A DNA stretch of 64,000 bases from Xenopus tropicalis (GCF_000004195.4 NC_030677.2:68100222-68164221); one strand, 5' to 3'. Numbered from the stretch's first letter, positions 22,904 to 33,789 are shown. Translations and numbers: made by a program. Notes: a model not told the origin generated them from the letters alone.

Positions 22904-23337
22904 GGGGCACATTTACTAATCCACGAACGTCCGAAAAGCGTCCGAATGCGTTTTTTTCGTAATGATCGGTACTTTGCGACTTTTTCGCAAATTGTCGCGA
23001 CTTTTTCGAGCTCTCAATACGAAAGCTGCGACAATTCGCGAAAGTCGTAATGGACATGAAAAAGTCGCGACAATTCTCCAAAGGCATAATGGCAATGAAA
23101 AAGTCGCGACAATTCTCCAAAGGCATAATGGCAATGAAAAAGTCGCGACAATTCTCCAAAGGCATAATGGCAATGAAAATTCGCGCAAGTCATACCGGTT
23201 ACGAAAAAATCGCGACAATTTACGGGAAAGTCGTAACGGCGATGAAAAAATCGCAAAAAATATGAAAAAGTCGCAAAATGTTCGTTTTCCAATCCGAATT
23301 TTTATCATTCGGATTCGTGGATTAGTAAATCAGCCCC
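22904..23337. mobile_element. GGGGCACATTTACTAA palindromic MITE nested in Kolobok-like element
   Basis: It starts GGGGCACATTTACTAATCCACGAA-like and ends GGATTCGTGGATTAGTAAAT plus CAGCCCC. It is flanked by TAT (22901-22903 and 23338-23340). It carries a 39-bp minisatellite. Long frames across it on both strands arise from that in-phase repeat. Confidence 0.87.
23058..23183. repeat. 39-bp minisatellite, three units
   Basis: Three nearly identical units contain GTCGCGACAATTCTCC and AAAGGCATAATGGCAATG. The unit is 13 codons long, so every frame without a stop in one unit stays open through all three. Confidence 0.92.
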
Positions 23338-23555
23338 TATGAGTCAGCTTCCTGCTGATTGGCTCAGATCCACATTCCTAAGGGGGGGGAGCAGGTGAGA
23401 GCAGAAAGCAAAGAGCTGCATGTCTCTGGCACAGGAAAACGGAAACAACTAATCTTTTGACAGGGAACTCATCATTTCTGTGAGTGCTTATGGCTGTATT
23501 TACATGGACCTTTCTGATAAAGCTTACTTAGTTTGTACCTTTCCTTCTCCTTTAA

Positions 23556-24405
23556 TGAATACACATTAGCAAACATGATTTCAGAAATAATAACGCATGT
23601 AAAGAATAGAATTTACTTGTCAGACTGGACCTTTCTCTTGCATCAATAACACTACCGCATTTTGTCCTTTTCATGTCTGGTGTACGGACTAAATGTTTTT
23701 ATTTTCTAATAGTACAGATTATGCTTGGTATATTGTTTGATTTCCTGCTTGTTTATACAAAACAGGAAAAGTACTATCTTTTAACCCACAAAGTTTATTT
23801 TGGGAAGGAAAAGGAAAGAGCATATCTATGTTTCTTTACGCTTTCATGTCAGTGTTAGTAAATGTATCTGTCAGCGCTTGCAGGACATACACGTTATGTT
23901 ACATACAATGCCCCCCTTCACACTTCAGAGCTGGTGCTGTTAATATGAAAGGGCACAAAACATGAAAAAGATTATCTGTGCTTAAAATGTCCCAGATGTC
24001 TATATGATCTGAGCCCTCCTGTCTAAATACTTTCAGCAGACTCTTTTAGCACCGTTACATAATGATTTTTAATCCCGGTAATTAGCAGCTAGATCATTTG
24101 TCCCACTTTTTGTCATGCTGTTAATTTAAAAAAAGGATATTCTGTTTATAAATAATAGTCACCTTGGATGTATCTCTTGCCCTTAAAAGGATATCATTAT
24201 TATCAGAAGAAAAGTTTTTATTTGTTCCTGAAAACATGTGTAGAACAAGAAGTTTAGAGAAAAATGATTTATTTATATTAAGTTACACTACCATAATAAT
24301 TTATTTATAACATTTTACCACCCATGTTTTTTAACAGGCAAAAAGGCACAGTGTCAAAATGCTTGAAATCACCCATTTTTTTCCTCCCAGTGAGAATCAT
24401 CACTC
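23556..24405. other. Low-repeat noncoding stretch with possible conserved block
   Basis: No transposon ends are seen. About 24010-24195 contains homeodomain-style TAATTAG and TTAATTTAAA motifs and TTTGTCCCACTTTTTGTCATG. It may be a conserved noncoding element. This is a visual impression only. Confidence 0.3.
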
Positions 24406-24408
24406 TAA

Positions 24409-24750
24409 AGGTGGCCATACACGCACCGATATTATCGTACGAAACCTCGTTTCGTACGATAATCGGTGCGTGTATGGTATGTCAGCGAGCCGACCGATGT
24501 CGCAGGAAGCTGCTGAAATCGGTCGGCTCGTCGATCGGCCAGGTTAGAAAATTTTGATTGGGCGCCATAGAAGGCGCCTGACCAAAATTCTCCCTTCAGA
24601 GCTGAATCGGCAGAAGGAGGTAGAAATCCTATTGTTTCTACCTCCTTACCTGCCGATTCAGCCCTGAATGGTGTGTGGCGGATCTGACGATGTTTCGTGC
24701 GACCGATGGTCGTACGAAACATCGTCAGATCGCCACGTGTATGGCCAGCT
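24409..24750. mobile_element. GTGGCCATACACG-family MITE, intact
   Basis: It starts AGGTGGCCATACACGCACCG and ends CGCCACGTGTATGGCCAGCT, with TAA on the left and TTA on the right. There are nested internal palindromes: CGTACGAAACCTCGTTTCGTACG, GCGCCATAGAAGGCGCC, and AGGTAGAAATCC paired with TTTCTACCTCC. It is nearly identical to the copy at 62211-62553. The PIF/Harbinger assignment rests on the TWA target. Confidence 0.87.
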
Positions 24751-24799
24751 TTAAGCATACTATCATGCTATTCTTCCAGGGTCAGACTGGCTTGATGGG

Positions 24800-24887
24800 G
24801 CACCGGGAAAAATCGCATCAAAAAGGGAGCGGTCACATCCAAAATGGGTGTGGGCGAAGTGAAATGGGACAGATTCGCTCCTCACTA
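24800..24887 (-). mobile_element. hAT-like MITE (TAGTGATGAG family), end fragment
   Basis: It contains CATCCAAAATGGGTGTGGGCG and ends GAAATGGGACAGATTCGCTC plus CTCACTA. Confidence 0.65.
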
Positions 24888-24927
24888 GTCATATTATTTG
24901 TATTATTATTATTATTTGGTTTTTGTG

Positions 24928-25053
24928 TATATGTATGTATGTATTACTGTACTACTTGGCACTGTATAATGTTATAAGAAGGAAAATTGCAGATAGGGAA
25001 GACAAACATTATAATACATAATTAAATCAATAAGTATAAATATGCAAACATGC
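24928..25053. repeat. First copy of a 126-bp dispersed duplicate
   Basis: It runs from TATATGTATGTATGTATTAC to AATATGCAAACATGC and recurs at 26594-26720 with only a handful of differences. Both copies lie just downstream of fragments of the TAGTGATGAG MITE. Confidence 0.85.
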
Positions 25054-25064
25054 CTATTGACCTA

Positions 25065-25210
25065 TAGATTTTGCATGAGAAAAAAAACCCCAAAACCCAT
25101 TGTATTCAATGTATTGTGTGTAGAAAAATATGCTGGAAAAAATGCCCACATTTTAGGTATTTTTAACCATTTCACAATTTTTTTTGATGAAGCAAATTTG
25201 CTCATTACTA
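25065..25210 (-). mobile_element. hAT-like MITE (TAGTGATGAG family), decayed
   Basis: It has ACCCATTGTATTCAATGTATT and TTTTTTTTGATGAAGCAAATT and ends TTGCTCATTACTA. Confidence 0.5.
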
Positions 25211-25423
25211 AATGTAACTGTAGCAAAGTTGGATTCTAAGTCTGGTGTTAGGCACAGGTGGTTATATAGTGCCACTATGTACTACACATACTGTATAGTG
25301 ATTCAAAAGACACCAGTACTTATTACCTGCCCTGAATAGGTGGTTACTAAGTGGCTCCAGATGCACATTCACTCTGAGATTTGTGCTTTAGTTTTTCTAT
25401 TTGCAATAGACTAATGAAAATTC

Positions 25424-25680
25424 ATGGTGGCGCAATGGGCCCTTGGTTTGCTTCCAGTCAGCGCCGCAACTGCAAGGAGTTTGTATGTTCTCCCTGTGTC
25501 TGTGTGGGTTTCCTCCAGGTGCTGCAGTTTCTTCTCACACATACAGTATAAAAGAATTACAGGCAAAAAAATTGACTTTAGAATGGTATAGGGATTTAGA
25601 TTGTAAACTCCACTGAAGCCCAGGAGCTATATCATCTCTGTAAAGTGCACTGGAATATATATATATATATAAATATAAAT
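25424..25680 (+). mobile_element. tRNA-derived SINE or LINE-tail element (V-SINE/L2-like)
   Basis: GGTGGCGCAATGGGC resembles the head of a tRNA-derived SINE. It is followed by the conserved GCAAGGAGTTTGTATGTTCT and CCTGTGTCTGTGTGGGTTTC motifs, then a tail with AGATTGTAAACTCCACTGAAG and GTAAAGTGCACTGG, ending in a TA microsatellite. These motifs are widespread in vertebrate V-SINE/L2-type retroposons. I am sure of the retroposon class, not of the exact family. Confidence 0.65.
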
Positions 25681-26287
25681 CAAGAATAGTAACAATTGTT
25701 GATATAGCTACCTGCACTGGTGCAATTTTTAGCCAATTTTAGTAAATGAGCACTATTTTTGTGTTCTCTGTACAGAAGCCCTTTTGTGGACATAAAGTAA
25801 GTGAAAGGACAATAGTGATGACTTGGGACAGGTACAGGAACTAATTCTTTTGATAGGGTCATGCTAAGGCCAAAACCAGATGAACATTTTGGCGAGTTAA
25901 TCATCAGCATTCTTCCTAATTAGTCTTCATTTAATTATCCTTCTTGTTCTGTTTTGTTGTGAACAGAAAAACACTATGAGGCTGCAGGGCTGTTGCCAAT
26001 TTGTGAGACTATTAGGAGCTTGAAGCATTAGGAAAAAATAAAGACAATATATTGCTTCTGTCCATTCAATTACCTCAGGGAAATAATATACCTACTATAG
26101 AACTGTACTTACACCTCAACTACACAATGCAGATCCAGTTGCAATCCATACAAGCTGGGAGAGACTAGTTTATATAGTCCCTCACTATAGGGGCTGTATC
26201 AAGTGGGGCTGGGGGAATGAGTTAGTGTATTAGGGACATTACAAGCTTTTGTATTTACATTTGGTAAAAACATATAAAATGTTTTTT
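25681..26287. other. Low-repeat noncoding stretch
   Basis: About 25860-26000 (GAGTTAATCATCAGCATTC, CTAATTAGTCTTCATTTAATT) is a candidate conserved noncoding block by appearance only. No gene was found. Confidence 0.3.
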
Positions 26288-26562
26288 GTTTTTTGGCATA
26301 GATAGATTTGCAGCGATTTTCCGCATGTCGCCATTGGAGAATTGTTTTGTGAAAGTTCCGAAAAAAATTTGGCACCAAAAAATTGCGTGTCAAAATAGGA
26401 GTGGTCCCGTCAAAATTGGCGCATCATGTCAAAAAAGGGTGCGGTTGCATCAAAATGGGTGCGGGCAATAAAAAAAGACGCGGGTGACAAAAAGACCGCG
26501 CAACAAAAACACGTTTTGCAAATTTTACTATTGTTTCGCGAATTTTTCGGCGAATCTCAGCT
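26288..26562 (-). mobile_element. hAT-like MITE (TAGTGATGAG family), ends degraded
   Basis: It contains GATTTGCAGCGATTTTCCGC and a run of GCATCAAAATGGGTGCGGG-type motifs, finishing TTTCGCGAATTTTTCGGCG. The terminal TAGTGATGAG sequences are lost on both sides. Confidence 0.6.
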
Positions 26563-26593
26563 GGAATGTATGCATGTATTACTTTACTACTTT

Positions 26594-26720
26594 ATATATG
26601 TATGTATGTATTACTGTATTACTTGGCACTGTATAATGTTACAAGAAGGAAAATTGCACATAGGGAAGACAAACATTATAATACATAATTAAATCAATAA
26701 GTATAATTATGCAAACATGC
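26594..26720. repeat. Second copy of the 126-bp dispersed duplicate
   Basis: It matches 24928-25053, including CTTGGCACTGTATAATGTTA and ATAGGGAAGACAAACATTAT. The sequence downstream (AGAGACACATGCAATCATAC onward) is not shared. Confidence 0.85.
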
Positions 26721-27009
26721 TATATAGTAAGAGACACATGCAATCATACAGGTATAGAATTCCAATGGTAAGGACCAGCAAGATAGAACGTTTTAAGATG
26801 AGAGATGGCAGTGATTGTGGATGGTCTGAGGAAATGTAGTGAGGAGCAGAGGAGGGTTTTAAATGTTAGAAGACGGATTTTCTATGCTACCCTCTGTTTA
26901 ACAATCAACTAGCATTAATAGAGATTTTTCCCAGGGGATGAACAGATTCCCTTTAAGGAGAGAGCAGGAGGATGCTATCAATATTCTAATGTATTAATGG
27001 AAAACACAG

Positions 27010-27085
27010 TGATCCCCAACCAGTGGCTCCTGTCCAACATGTTGCTCGCCAAGCCCTTTAATGTTGCTCCCAGTGGCCAGTAATT
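27010..27085. mobile_element. hAT (CAGTGATCCCCAACC family), left-end fragment
   Basis: CAGTGATCCCCAACCAGTGGCTCC, CAACATGTTGCTC and GATGTTGCTCCCAGTGGCC-like motifs match the complete copy at 41708-42015, then break off. Confidence 0.75.
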
Positions 27086-27119
27086 AGAAGGCTGTGTTCA
27101 TAGCCACAAATGACTTAAG

Positions 27120-27731
27120 TCAATTTTGTTATTTACTAATTTTTGTATTTTTTTTCATGATTTCATGAGTTGTTTTTTAGAAAACCACTAATACAAAAGT
27201 TTGCTCTTGAGGTCATGTAGAAGTCAATGGAAGCTGTCCTAGGCAAATCATAACAAGCTTCATTTTTGGTTTAGAGGTTTTCATTTTTCATAGAGTCTTT
27301 TGTTTGCAAGTCCACAAAGATTCCAATAAAAAACTAAAATTTGTGGTTTTCACCTACTTTTTGTTTTAGTTGCGCAATTGAATTCATTCTCGGTTTTTCA
27401 ATACAGATTCTTTAGTAAAAGTAGACCAGTGTTGAAACAAAGTGGCGCCAGGCCTTCCTGCAAAGAATCTTCGGAAGGGCCCAGTGCGCACTACAAACTG
27501 TGTGCTCGAGCATACAGGGGCCACACAAGTTTCCTCCATTGAAAAATGACCATAGAGGAAGCTGACCCTGTGGTGTGGGCCACCTTGTCCCCCAGGCCCC
27601 CTACAACTGCAGATTACGCTTCCTCTATGGTTATACCACTGGACTAGACATTTATGGTTTTAGTGGAAATTTATTTGTGGTTTCAAAAAACTCTAAAACC
27701 ACTTAAATCCAATTGTCCATAAATATGCCCC
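27120..27731. mobile_element. Palindromic MITE ending ATAAATATGCCCC, with inner insertion
   Basis: The right end TTGTCCATAAATATGCCCC is followed by TTA. The body has repeated GTGGTTTT and AAAACCACTAATAC motifs. A CAGTG...CACTG element lies inside at 27427-27641. The left terminus is not clear. Confidence 0.45.
27427..27641. mobile_element. GC-rich hAT-like insertion CAGTG...CACTG
   Basis: The flanks AAGTAGAC and GACTAGAC agree at 6 of 8 positions. The sequence (GGCGCCAGGCCTTCC, GGCCCAGTGCGCAC, GGCCCCCTACAACTG) is far more GC-rich than the AT-rich host repeat. Confidence 0.5.
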
Positions 27732-28028
27732 TTAGCATGCACCCATAACTATACATGCTGAGTACTGGGAAAAAACACTGCAATGTGCATAAAAAATAGC
27801 TGGGTTTTTTTTTTACTATTTTGTTCTTTACGGTGTAAATGAACCTTAGTATCTGGACCTGTTTTTTCTAATACAGACATCAATTATTTTGTTAAGCAAA
27901 ATCTAAAAGAGTAAATTCAGACTGGGTTTGCAGCATACAATATAACTTTGAACTTTACTGCCTCTGCTATAAAAAGTTAGAGTGATCAGAACTTACAGCA
28001 AAGCAATTTAATATCAATTTATTTGAGC

Positions 28029-28358
28029 TATGAGCGATTTTTTTCACCAGGCCTGGATTTGCAGTGAATTTTCGCATTTCACCATTGACACATTGTTTTG
28101 TGAAACTCCAGTGAATATTTGCCGTGGGAAAATTTGTTGTGAGTCAAAAAAGTTGTGGTCGCGTCAAAATGGGCACAGTAGTGGCAAAAAAAAGATGCAA
28201 GCAACAAAAAGAAAGACACAGGCGACAAAAAAAAAGACGCGGTGACAAAAAAGTTGCACGACAAGTGTGTTTCACAAATCTTTTGGTGTTTTGCGAATTT
28301 TCTTGATGTTTCTCGAATTTTACGGCAAAGCAAAACGGAACAGATTTGCTCATCACTA
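28029..28358 (-). mobile_element. hAT-like MITE (TAGTGATGAG family)
   Basis: The damaged left end CTATGAGCGATTTTTTTCACC leads to GGCCTGGATTTGCAGTG. The intact right end is CGGAACAGATTTGCTCATCACTA. AAAAAGACGCGGTGACAAAAA-type interior motifs run between. Confidence 0.78.
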
Positions 28359-28796
28359 ATGTAGTGCAAAGTGTTAAATGCAGCACCATTTTTCACCAGA
28401 AATATGAATGTTATCTGTTTATGAATGTAGAATAAATATGGCTACGAGTTTTCTTTTCTGAAAAGAAGGAGAGTGGAATTCAACACAGCCAAACCTGCCC
28501 TTTCAAAGTAAACACTTAGCTATTTTAAGTTCATTGGGGAGAATATTTATGTATACTAAAAGTTAATAATAACAGTATCATTTTAAGGTAAAGGTTAAAC
28601 TGCTAAGAGAAAGTGAAATGACTGGGGAAATGTAAATGATATTATGAAAAAAAATAGATGAACATGAAACAAATTAACTAAAATGCAATGGTTTTCATTT
28701 ATGGGGGATAATATATTGATTATATTATTTTTAATAAGGAGTTTTCTAAAATATGTATTAACAAGTGACATTTGTATACATGTCCTGGAGTTCCCA
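28359..28796. other. Unrecognised noncoding sequence
   Basis: No repeat end or gene recognised. Confidence 0.4.
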
Positions 28797-28804
28797 GGGA
28801 ATAA

Positions 28805-29027
28805 TAGCCCTGGGAGAAATAATTCGTCAAGCATGGGTTCGCTGCGACTTTCCACATTTCGGCATTGGTGGATCTTTGCACGAAACGCAGGGCGTCAAAA
28901 AAAATTGTTGCCCGTGTCAAAAAATTGTCACTTGCATCCAAAAACATTTTGTGCATGTAAAAAAATAGTCCATTTTTTTTTTTGACTAGTGACATTTTCT
29001 CGATTTCAACAGATTCGCTCATCAATA
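28805..29027 (-). mobile_element. hAT-like MITE (TAGTGATGAG family), 8-bp TSD
   Basis: It is flanked by GGGAATAA on both sides (28797-28804 and 29028-29035). The left terminus is degraded (TAGCCCTGGGAGAAATAATTC) but is followed by CAAGCATGGGTTCGCTGCG. The right end is CAACAGATTCGCTCATCAATA. Confidence 0.82.
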
Positions 29028-29035
29028 GGGAATAA

Positions 29036-31739
29036 TAAAAAAGAAGCAATTTGCCCCAACATGCCATATGCCAACTCCATGTGTGCTACTTGCACAACCA
29101 GCACCCTCAGTGGTCACTCCACAATGGAAATGGCAGAGAACAAAGTACTCGGCTGGGAAGAATCCTCTGCCATTTCTAAAATGGTGGAGATTTTCTCTGT
29201 ACTGTACATGCAGTTACAGCATCTGTAACTCTGCTATTTGTTTCCTCCCCTGCCCCCCATAGCTATGACTTTTTTTTCATAAATTGCAGTAACGACTTGC
29301 AAAAATGCAAACTAAAAAGCAAAAGATGAATAAATACTTTAGTGAAAGATGTCACCCACTGCGAGGCACTGGTAGGTATTGTCTGTTGGGTACAGAAAGT
29401 GGACACAGTCTGTCAAACTAGTGCAGTATTCACTTGCTTATAGCTCATTTTTGGATATTTTTCACTGGAGCTAAGCTGATTTTTTACATTCATTATCTGA
29501 TTGTGCTATCAATATTCCAAAATGTTTTTCATTTTTAAAAGAGGGGACAGCTGTACTTGCTTTTAATGATTTGTACTTAATACTATCAGCAAAAACCAAA
29601 TAAACACAACCCTCTCCTGTAAAAAAGTGGAAACCATTAAACAGAGAAGTAGGAAGTTGTAAAACTTCCCCACAGAAAGTGCTGTTCTAAAAAACCATTT
29701 GGTACATTGCTTTTTTTTTTTTTTTTTTCATCTTTGGCTTCATATATTGTGACAACATCTGAAATAGTAATAGGAAAAAAATCATATTGGAATAGAATCT
29801 TTTTAAAGTACAGTATCATCTCTGAAACCAAGATGAGGGTCTCCCTACCAGTTTCCTCCATCTATTACAGAATGTTAGTGTAGAATAATTACTTGCATGC
29901 CAAAAAATAACAGGACGTTGACCCTTCAGACTTATTGAATTCTTATTGCTTGCCTCCAGGCCATTTCGAGGGTTATTCAATTTTGCCTGAGGAGGACATT
30001 CTATTATAAGAGATGAGTCAAGGAGGCATTTTCACTGATTGCCCACCAAAACTATTATCACAGCGCAGAGAGGGCATCAGCAGTTAGTGGACAGACAAGA
30101 CAACACTGATCTCGATTACCTAGGGACATGATACAATTTACATTACTTGAAGCAATATGACAGAGTACAATCAGCCCAGGGAATAAGCTGGAGGCACAAA
30201 CCAGATCTGAACAGCACTGTAGAAGCTAATTGCTTATTCTGGACACAGCCTTTTAGCCTCTCTCAATAAAAGATTGATTTCATCTGTAATTATGTGAACA
30301 TTTGTACATTTTAAACACACGACGCCCATGTGGAAAGAAATGCCAAATATTTAGGTAATAAGGTGTAGGGAACATAGTCATAATAACACTTCTCCTTCAA
30401 AAACTGCCGCACAAACGGAACTGAAATTGAATTGTTTTAAGACATTCAGCTATGTATATTTTCTTAATAACAATACAATATTTATGGCTAGTTACCTTTA
30501 GTGGTAAGGAATAGATTAAAAGCTGCGGTTACATAGTTCTTACAAATGTTCTGTATCTAATTACGCTGCTGCTAGGGGATAGGCTTTCTTGTGATCATAA
30601 TGGGAATAAAGATGATCAATAAAAAGTATTGTGGTGTAGTTACACTGTTTATATATCATCTACCTCCCAAAGGTAAGTTTACACCAAGCTATATAGTCAG
30701 TCAGTTCGGTTATTTTTTAACTGAGTCCTCAGTCATTTCTGTGTGTGTGCCCCTCAATTCTGACAAACAGATACATGATTGTTACATCTCAGTTGTCTTA
30801 CAAAACACAAAATCTGCTCAAGTCTGAACATTGGGGAGGTCATTCATCAACAACCAAGTATATGAATAAGAGTTACTATATTTCATGAAGCTTGCAAGTC
30901 AGTGCATATTGTGCATCCTCATATATCCATATATAACTTAATGCTGAATGATCCTGATTGCAAGGAAATGTGTTAAATGCTGCAAAGTTCCAACACTGAT
31001 GGTTCAATTAAAATAAAAATGTTACATGTCCATAAAAGTGTTATGCTTTTGTGGTGCAAGGAACTTAATTATAGGCTTTAGCCAAGGAATTGTTTGAGTC
31101 TTTGCTCAGTTTTTCTAATAAGGTGTAAAACACTCCTTCTGGATGTAGGTTTGGGGCTTAGTGAGTTTATATTTTTATATCCATAGGGCTATTGTTCTTC
31201 CCTTAAAATGAACTGCTGTAAACCCCTGCAGTACAATTTGTAACTGTGTTCCCTGAAAATAAATAGGGAATGGAGAAAAATGTACATAATTCACATATTA
31301 ATGGTATTAATATAATATAAAATATGAAAAAATATATTAGTATCAATATAATTAAAAAACACAAATTGCAAATTAATTTAATTGGTTCCCTCCAGTAAAA
31401 TTAATGAAAAAGAATAATTTTATGTCATTAGATAGGGAGGTAATTGCTTTAGCAAGTGCAGCAGTTGTACATATCTACAACTGATTACAGTCATAATGCA
31501 ATGTCTTAAAACTGCAGCAAAATCACGTACTTCAACAAAATGATTGCCCTTAGCAATATGAATATATACATTAGGGCATATTTGTGAATGGATTGCAGGA
31601 CACAAAATGCCGCTTTCTAGCATTATTTTCCTTCACTTCTTTCCTAATGCACAGGATTGGCTACAATGTATACTAATAACACATACAGTAAGTACATTGT
31701 ATCTAGTAGAATTAAGTCTAAAACAACTAGACTTTTCTG
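29036..31739. other. Longest repeat-poor block of the first half
   Basis: About 2.7 kb with no recognised transposon ends apart from a poly-T tract (about 29710-29730). The part at about 29920-30270 (CCATTTCGAGGGTTATTCAA, AAACTATTATCACAGCGCAG, CTGATCTCGATTACC) looks unusually information-rich for this window and is a candidate conserved noncoding element. No splice-bounded reading frame was recognised. Confidence 0.35.
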
Positions 31740-31830
31740 GGGGGGGGGGGTTTCCTGAAAACATTTCACCACTCATCCGAGTGGCTTCTTCAGTTCAATT
31801 GATGTACATAAGTACATTGTACACTGCCAA
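31740..31830. mobile_element. Retroelement-like remnant with ACTCATCCGAGTGGCTTCTTC motif
   Basis: A G11 run precedes TTTCCTGAAAACATTTCACC followed by ACTCATCCGAGTGGCTTCTT. The latter motif recurs in vertebrate interspersed repeats (retroelement 3' regions, family uncertain). The boundaries are not visible. Confidence 0.4.
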
Positions 31831-32240
31831 AGTTCTTCTACCCTTGTACTTTATATCACCATAGGCATACAAGAAGCCTTGGGACACATAACTGCCTAGA
31901 TGTGCAAGATGTGCAATTCCTCTGGATATGGATTCTGCATTACTAAACCAATGTATTTTGGTCAAATAGAACAATGATTTTCCAGGATACTGTTCTATTG
32001 GTTGTTGAGAGATTAAGCTGTGAGCTGATAGTTGGCACTAACTGTACCTGCATTGATTGGGTCATCAGTTTAAGATATCAACTGCCATGGAATAGCCCAA
32101 ACTCCCAAATGCATTCATGGACATACATATAGAAGCATGACTATATTGTCTAGTTTGAAATGAAAAAAAATGTTAAATTAAGGCAGTGCAATGCAAAATA
32201 AATATTAATATACTGATATTAGATCCTGCTGAGCCTTGTG

Positions 32241-32478
32241 AACTAAAGTTGACTTTACACTGAAATATATGCTTGTTTGGTAAGGTCAAATATGGGAGTT
32301 ATTGGTTTGAACTGATCATTGAGCTTCAAGGCCAAATGATTGGATCACACTGACAGGATACAGACTGTTGATGCTACCCACGTCCCGACAGGATTTTTAT
32401 ACCTGCCCAAATGATATTTGACCGATTTTTGGCCTGGTCGGATAGGCCTGTTTGAGGGCCCCATACACAGGCCACCTT
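32241..32478. mobile_element. Decayed GTGGCC-family MITE
   Basis: TTTGGCCTGGTCGGATAGGCCTG and GAGGGCCCCATACACAGGCCACCTTTAGC mark its right end. GGTCAAATATGGGAG may be the decayed left end. Confidence 0.55.
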
Positions 32479-32682
32479 TAGCTCTGGTAGTGATTGTTTA
32501 GAGTTTCTAATCAATAGGGTTATTCCATGTATAGCATTTTGACTAGATATGTGTAAGGCTCAGTTACTAAAGGCAGGCAAGGTGAAAAATGAAAAAAAAA
32601 AAAAAAAAACCAGAGGAAAACGATATGATTATTTTTTCATTATGAACCTGTCCCCCATGAAGCTTATGGCAAAGGGGGAGAT

Positions 32683-32870
32683 TTGTCACCTGCGAGTAAA
32701 TCTGTGCTACCCAGGGCAACAAATCAACCCAAAATTCTTTTCCACCGGCAATAAAGTTAATCACTAGTGAAAAAACAACAGCATTGCTTCATTTTTTTTA
32801 TGAGAAGACTTCGGTTGTCTTTGAAAACAAAGTATTTTGGGGAGATTTGTCGCCTGCGGTATTTAAGAGC
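32683..32870. mobile_element. Decayed GGGAGATTTGTCGCC-type MITE pieces
   Basis: GGGGGAGATTTGTCACCTGCG and GGGGAGATTTGTCGCCTGCGG occur 160 bp apart in the same direction. They match the GATTAGTCGCCCG element at 46228 in style. The poly-A tract at about 32587-32610 precedes them. Confidence 0.4.
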
Positions 32871-32921
32871 TTAAGAGTCTTGTAATGTAATGTCTTGTAA
32901 TGACATAAATGCAAACACTTT

Positions 32922-33606
32922 GGGGCCCATTCATTAAAACACAAAGAAAAGATAGTCACGATACCAAAGCTTGAATGAATAACAAAATTTTCGCAGTCAT
33001 TGCGAAAAGTCCGACTTTTTAGTGGAATAACGAACATACCGCACAAAAAGTTGTGAAATTTTAACAAAATTATTGTGGATATTACAAACTGTTCTATAAG
33101 TTAGAAAAAATAAAAATTTTTCTCAGGGGCCCATTCATTAAAGCACGATTGACCACGATTGAGAAAAAATCGTATTTTTTTTAACTTATAGAACATTTTG
33201 TAATATCCACGATAATTTTGTTAAATTTTCACAACTTTTTGTGGTACTTTCGGTATTCCACAAAAAAGTCGTACTTTTTGCAACGAGAACGAAAATTTCG
33301 TTATTCATTCAAGCTTTGGTATCGTGACTATCTTTTCACCAGGTTGGGTCTGTAGAGTGCCAATGAGTCCTATGGAAGGCTGCCAACATCATTCATTTTG
33401 TTTTTAGCCAGAAAGATTTTTACAACATTTATAATCGCTTAGATCCGAAAATTTTGTGACTTTCAGATCCCAAACATGATATTTTTGTTGACCAAGAAAA
33501 GAATTTTCGCGCAATTTTTGCACATCAGAAATTATCGTGGCTACTCTGAATTTTCTCCAATCGTGCTTTTTAGTAGTGAAAATTTGTGCTTTAATAACTG
33601 GGCCCC
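32922..33606. mobile_element. Head-to-head pair of GGGGCCCATTCATTAAA MITEs
   Basis: A nearly complete element (33126-33606, ending GGGCCCC) is preceded by an inverted partial copy (32922-33125) that also begins GGGGCCCATTCATTAAAACAC. The arms 32946-33122 and 33161-33338 pair. TTT flanks the composite on both sides (32919-32921 and 33607-33609), which suggests that the pair moved or was fixed as a unit. Confidence 0.75.
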
Positions 33607-33789
33607 TTTGTGAGCATCTCTGGCTTTTGGAAGCTTTTTAGATTATAGGTTATTGAATAAAACATCCTATAGATGTATATTAAAAGCACCGCACATAAAA
33701 ATGTTCAGCTTATTACTTGGTATTTAAAGACTTTTTTTTACTGAGAAATCCATATTTGATATTTTTATATGCTGTCTATTGCAGAAATA

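Larger units (their letters stand above)
22687..23551. mobile_element. Kolobok/T2-like element hosting a palindromic MITE
   Basis: It is flanked by TTAA (22683-22686 and 23552-23555), with ends AGGAGAAGGAAAGG and ACCTTTCCTTCTCCT. The central 434 bp (22904-23337) is a separate element with its own target duplication. Confidence 0.85.

Noticed and set aside
22887..23342. Repetitive frames up to 130 codons (MKKSRQFSKGIMA-type units)
   Set aside because: They are the product of a 39-bp minisatellite in a nested MITE and are open on both strands.
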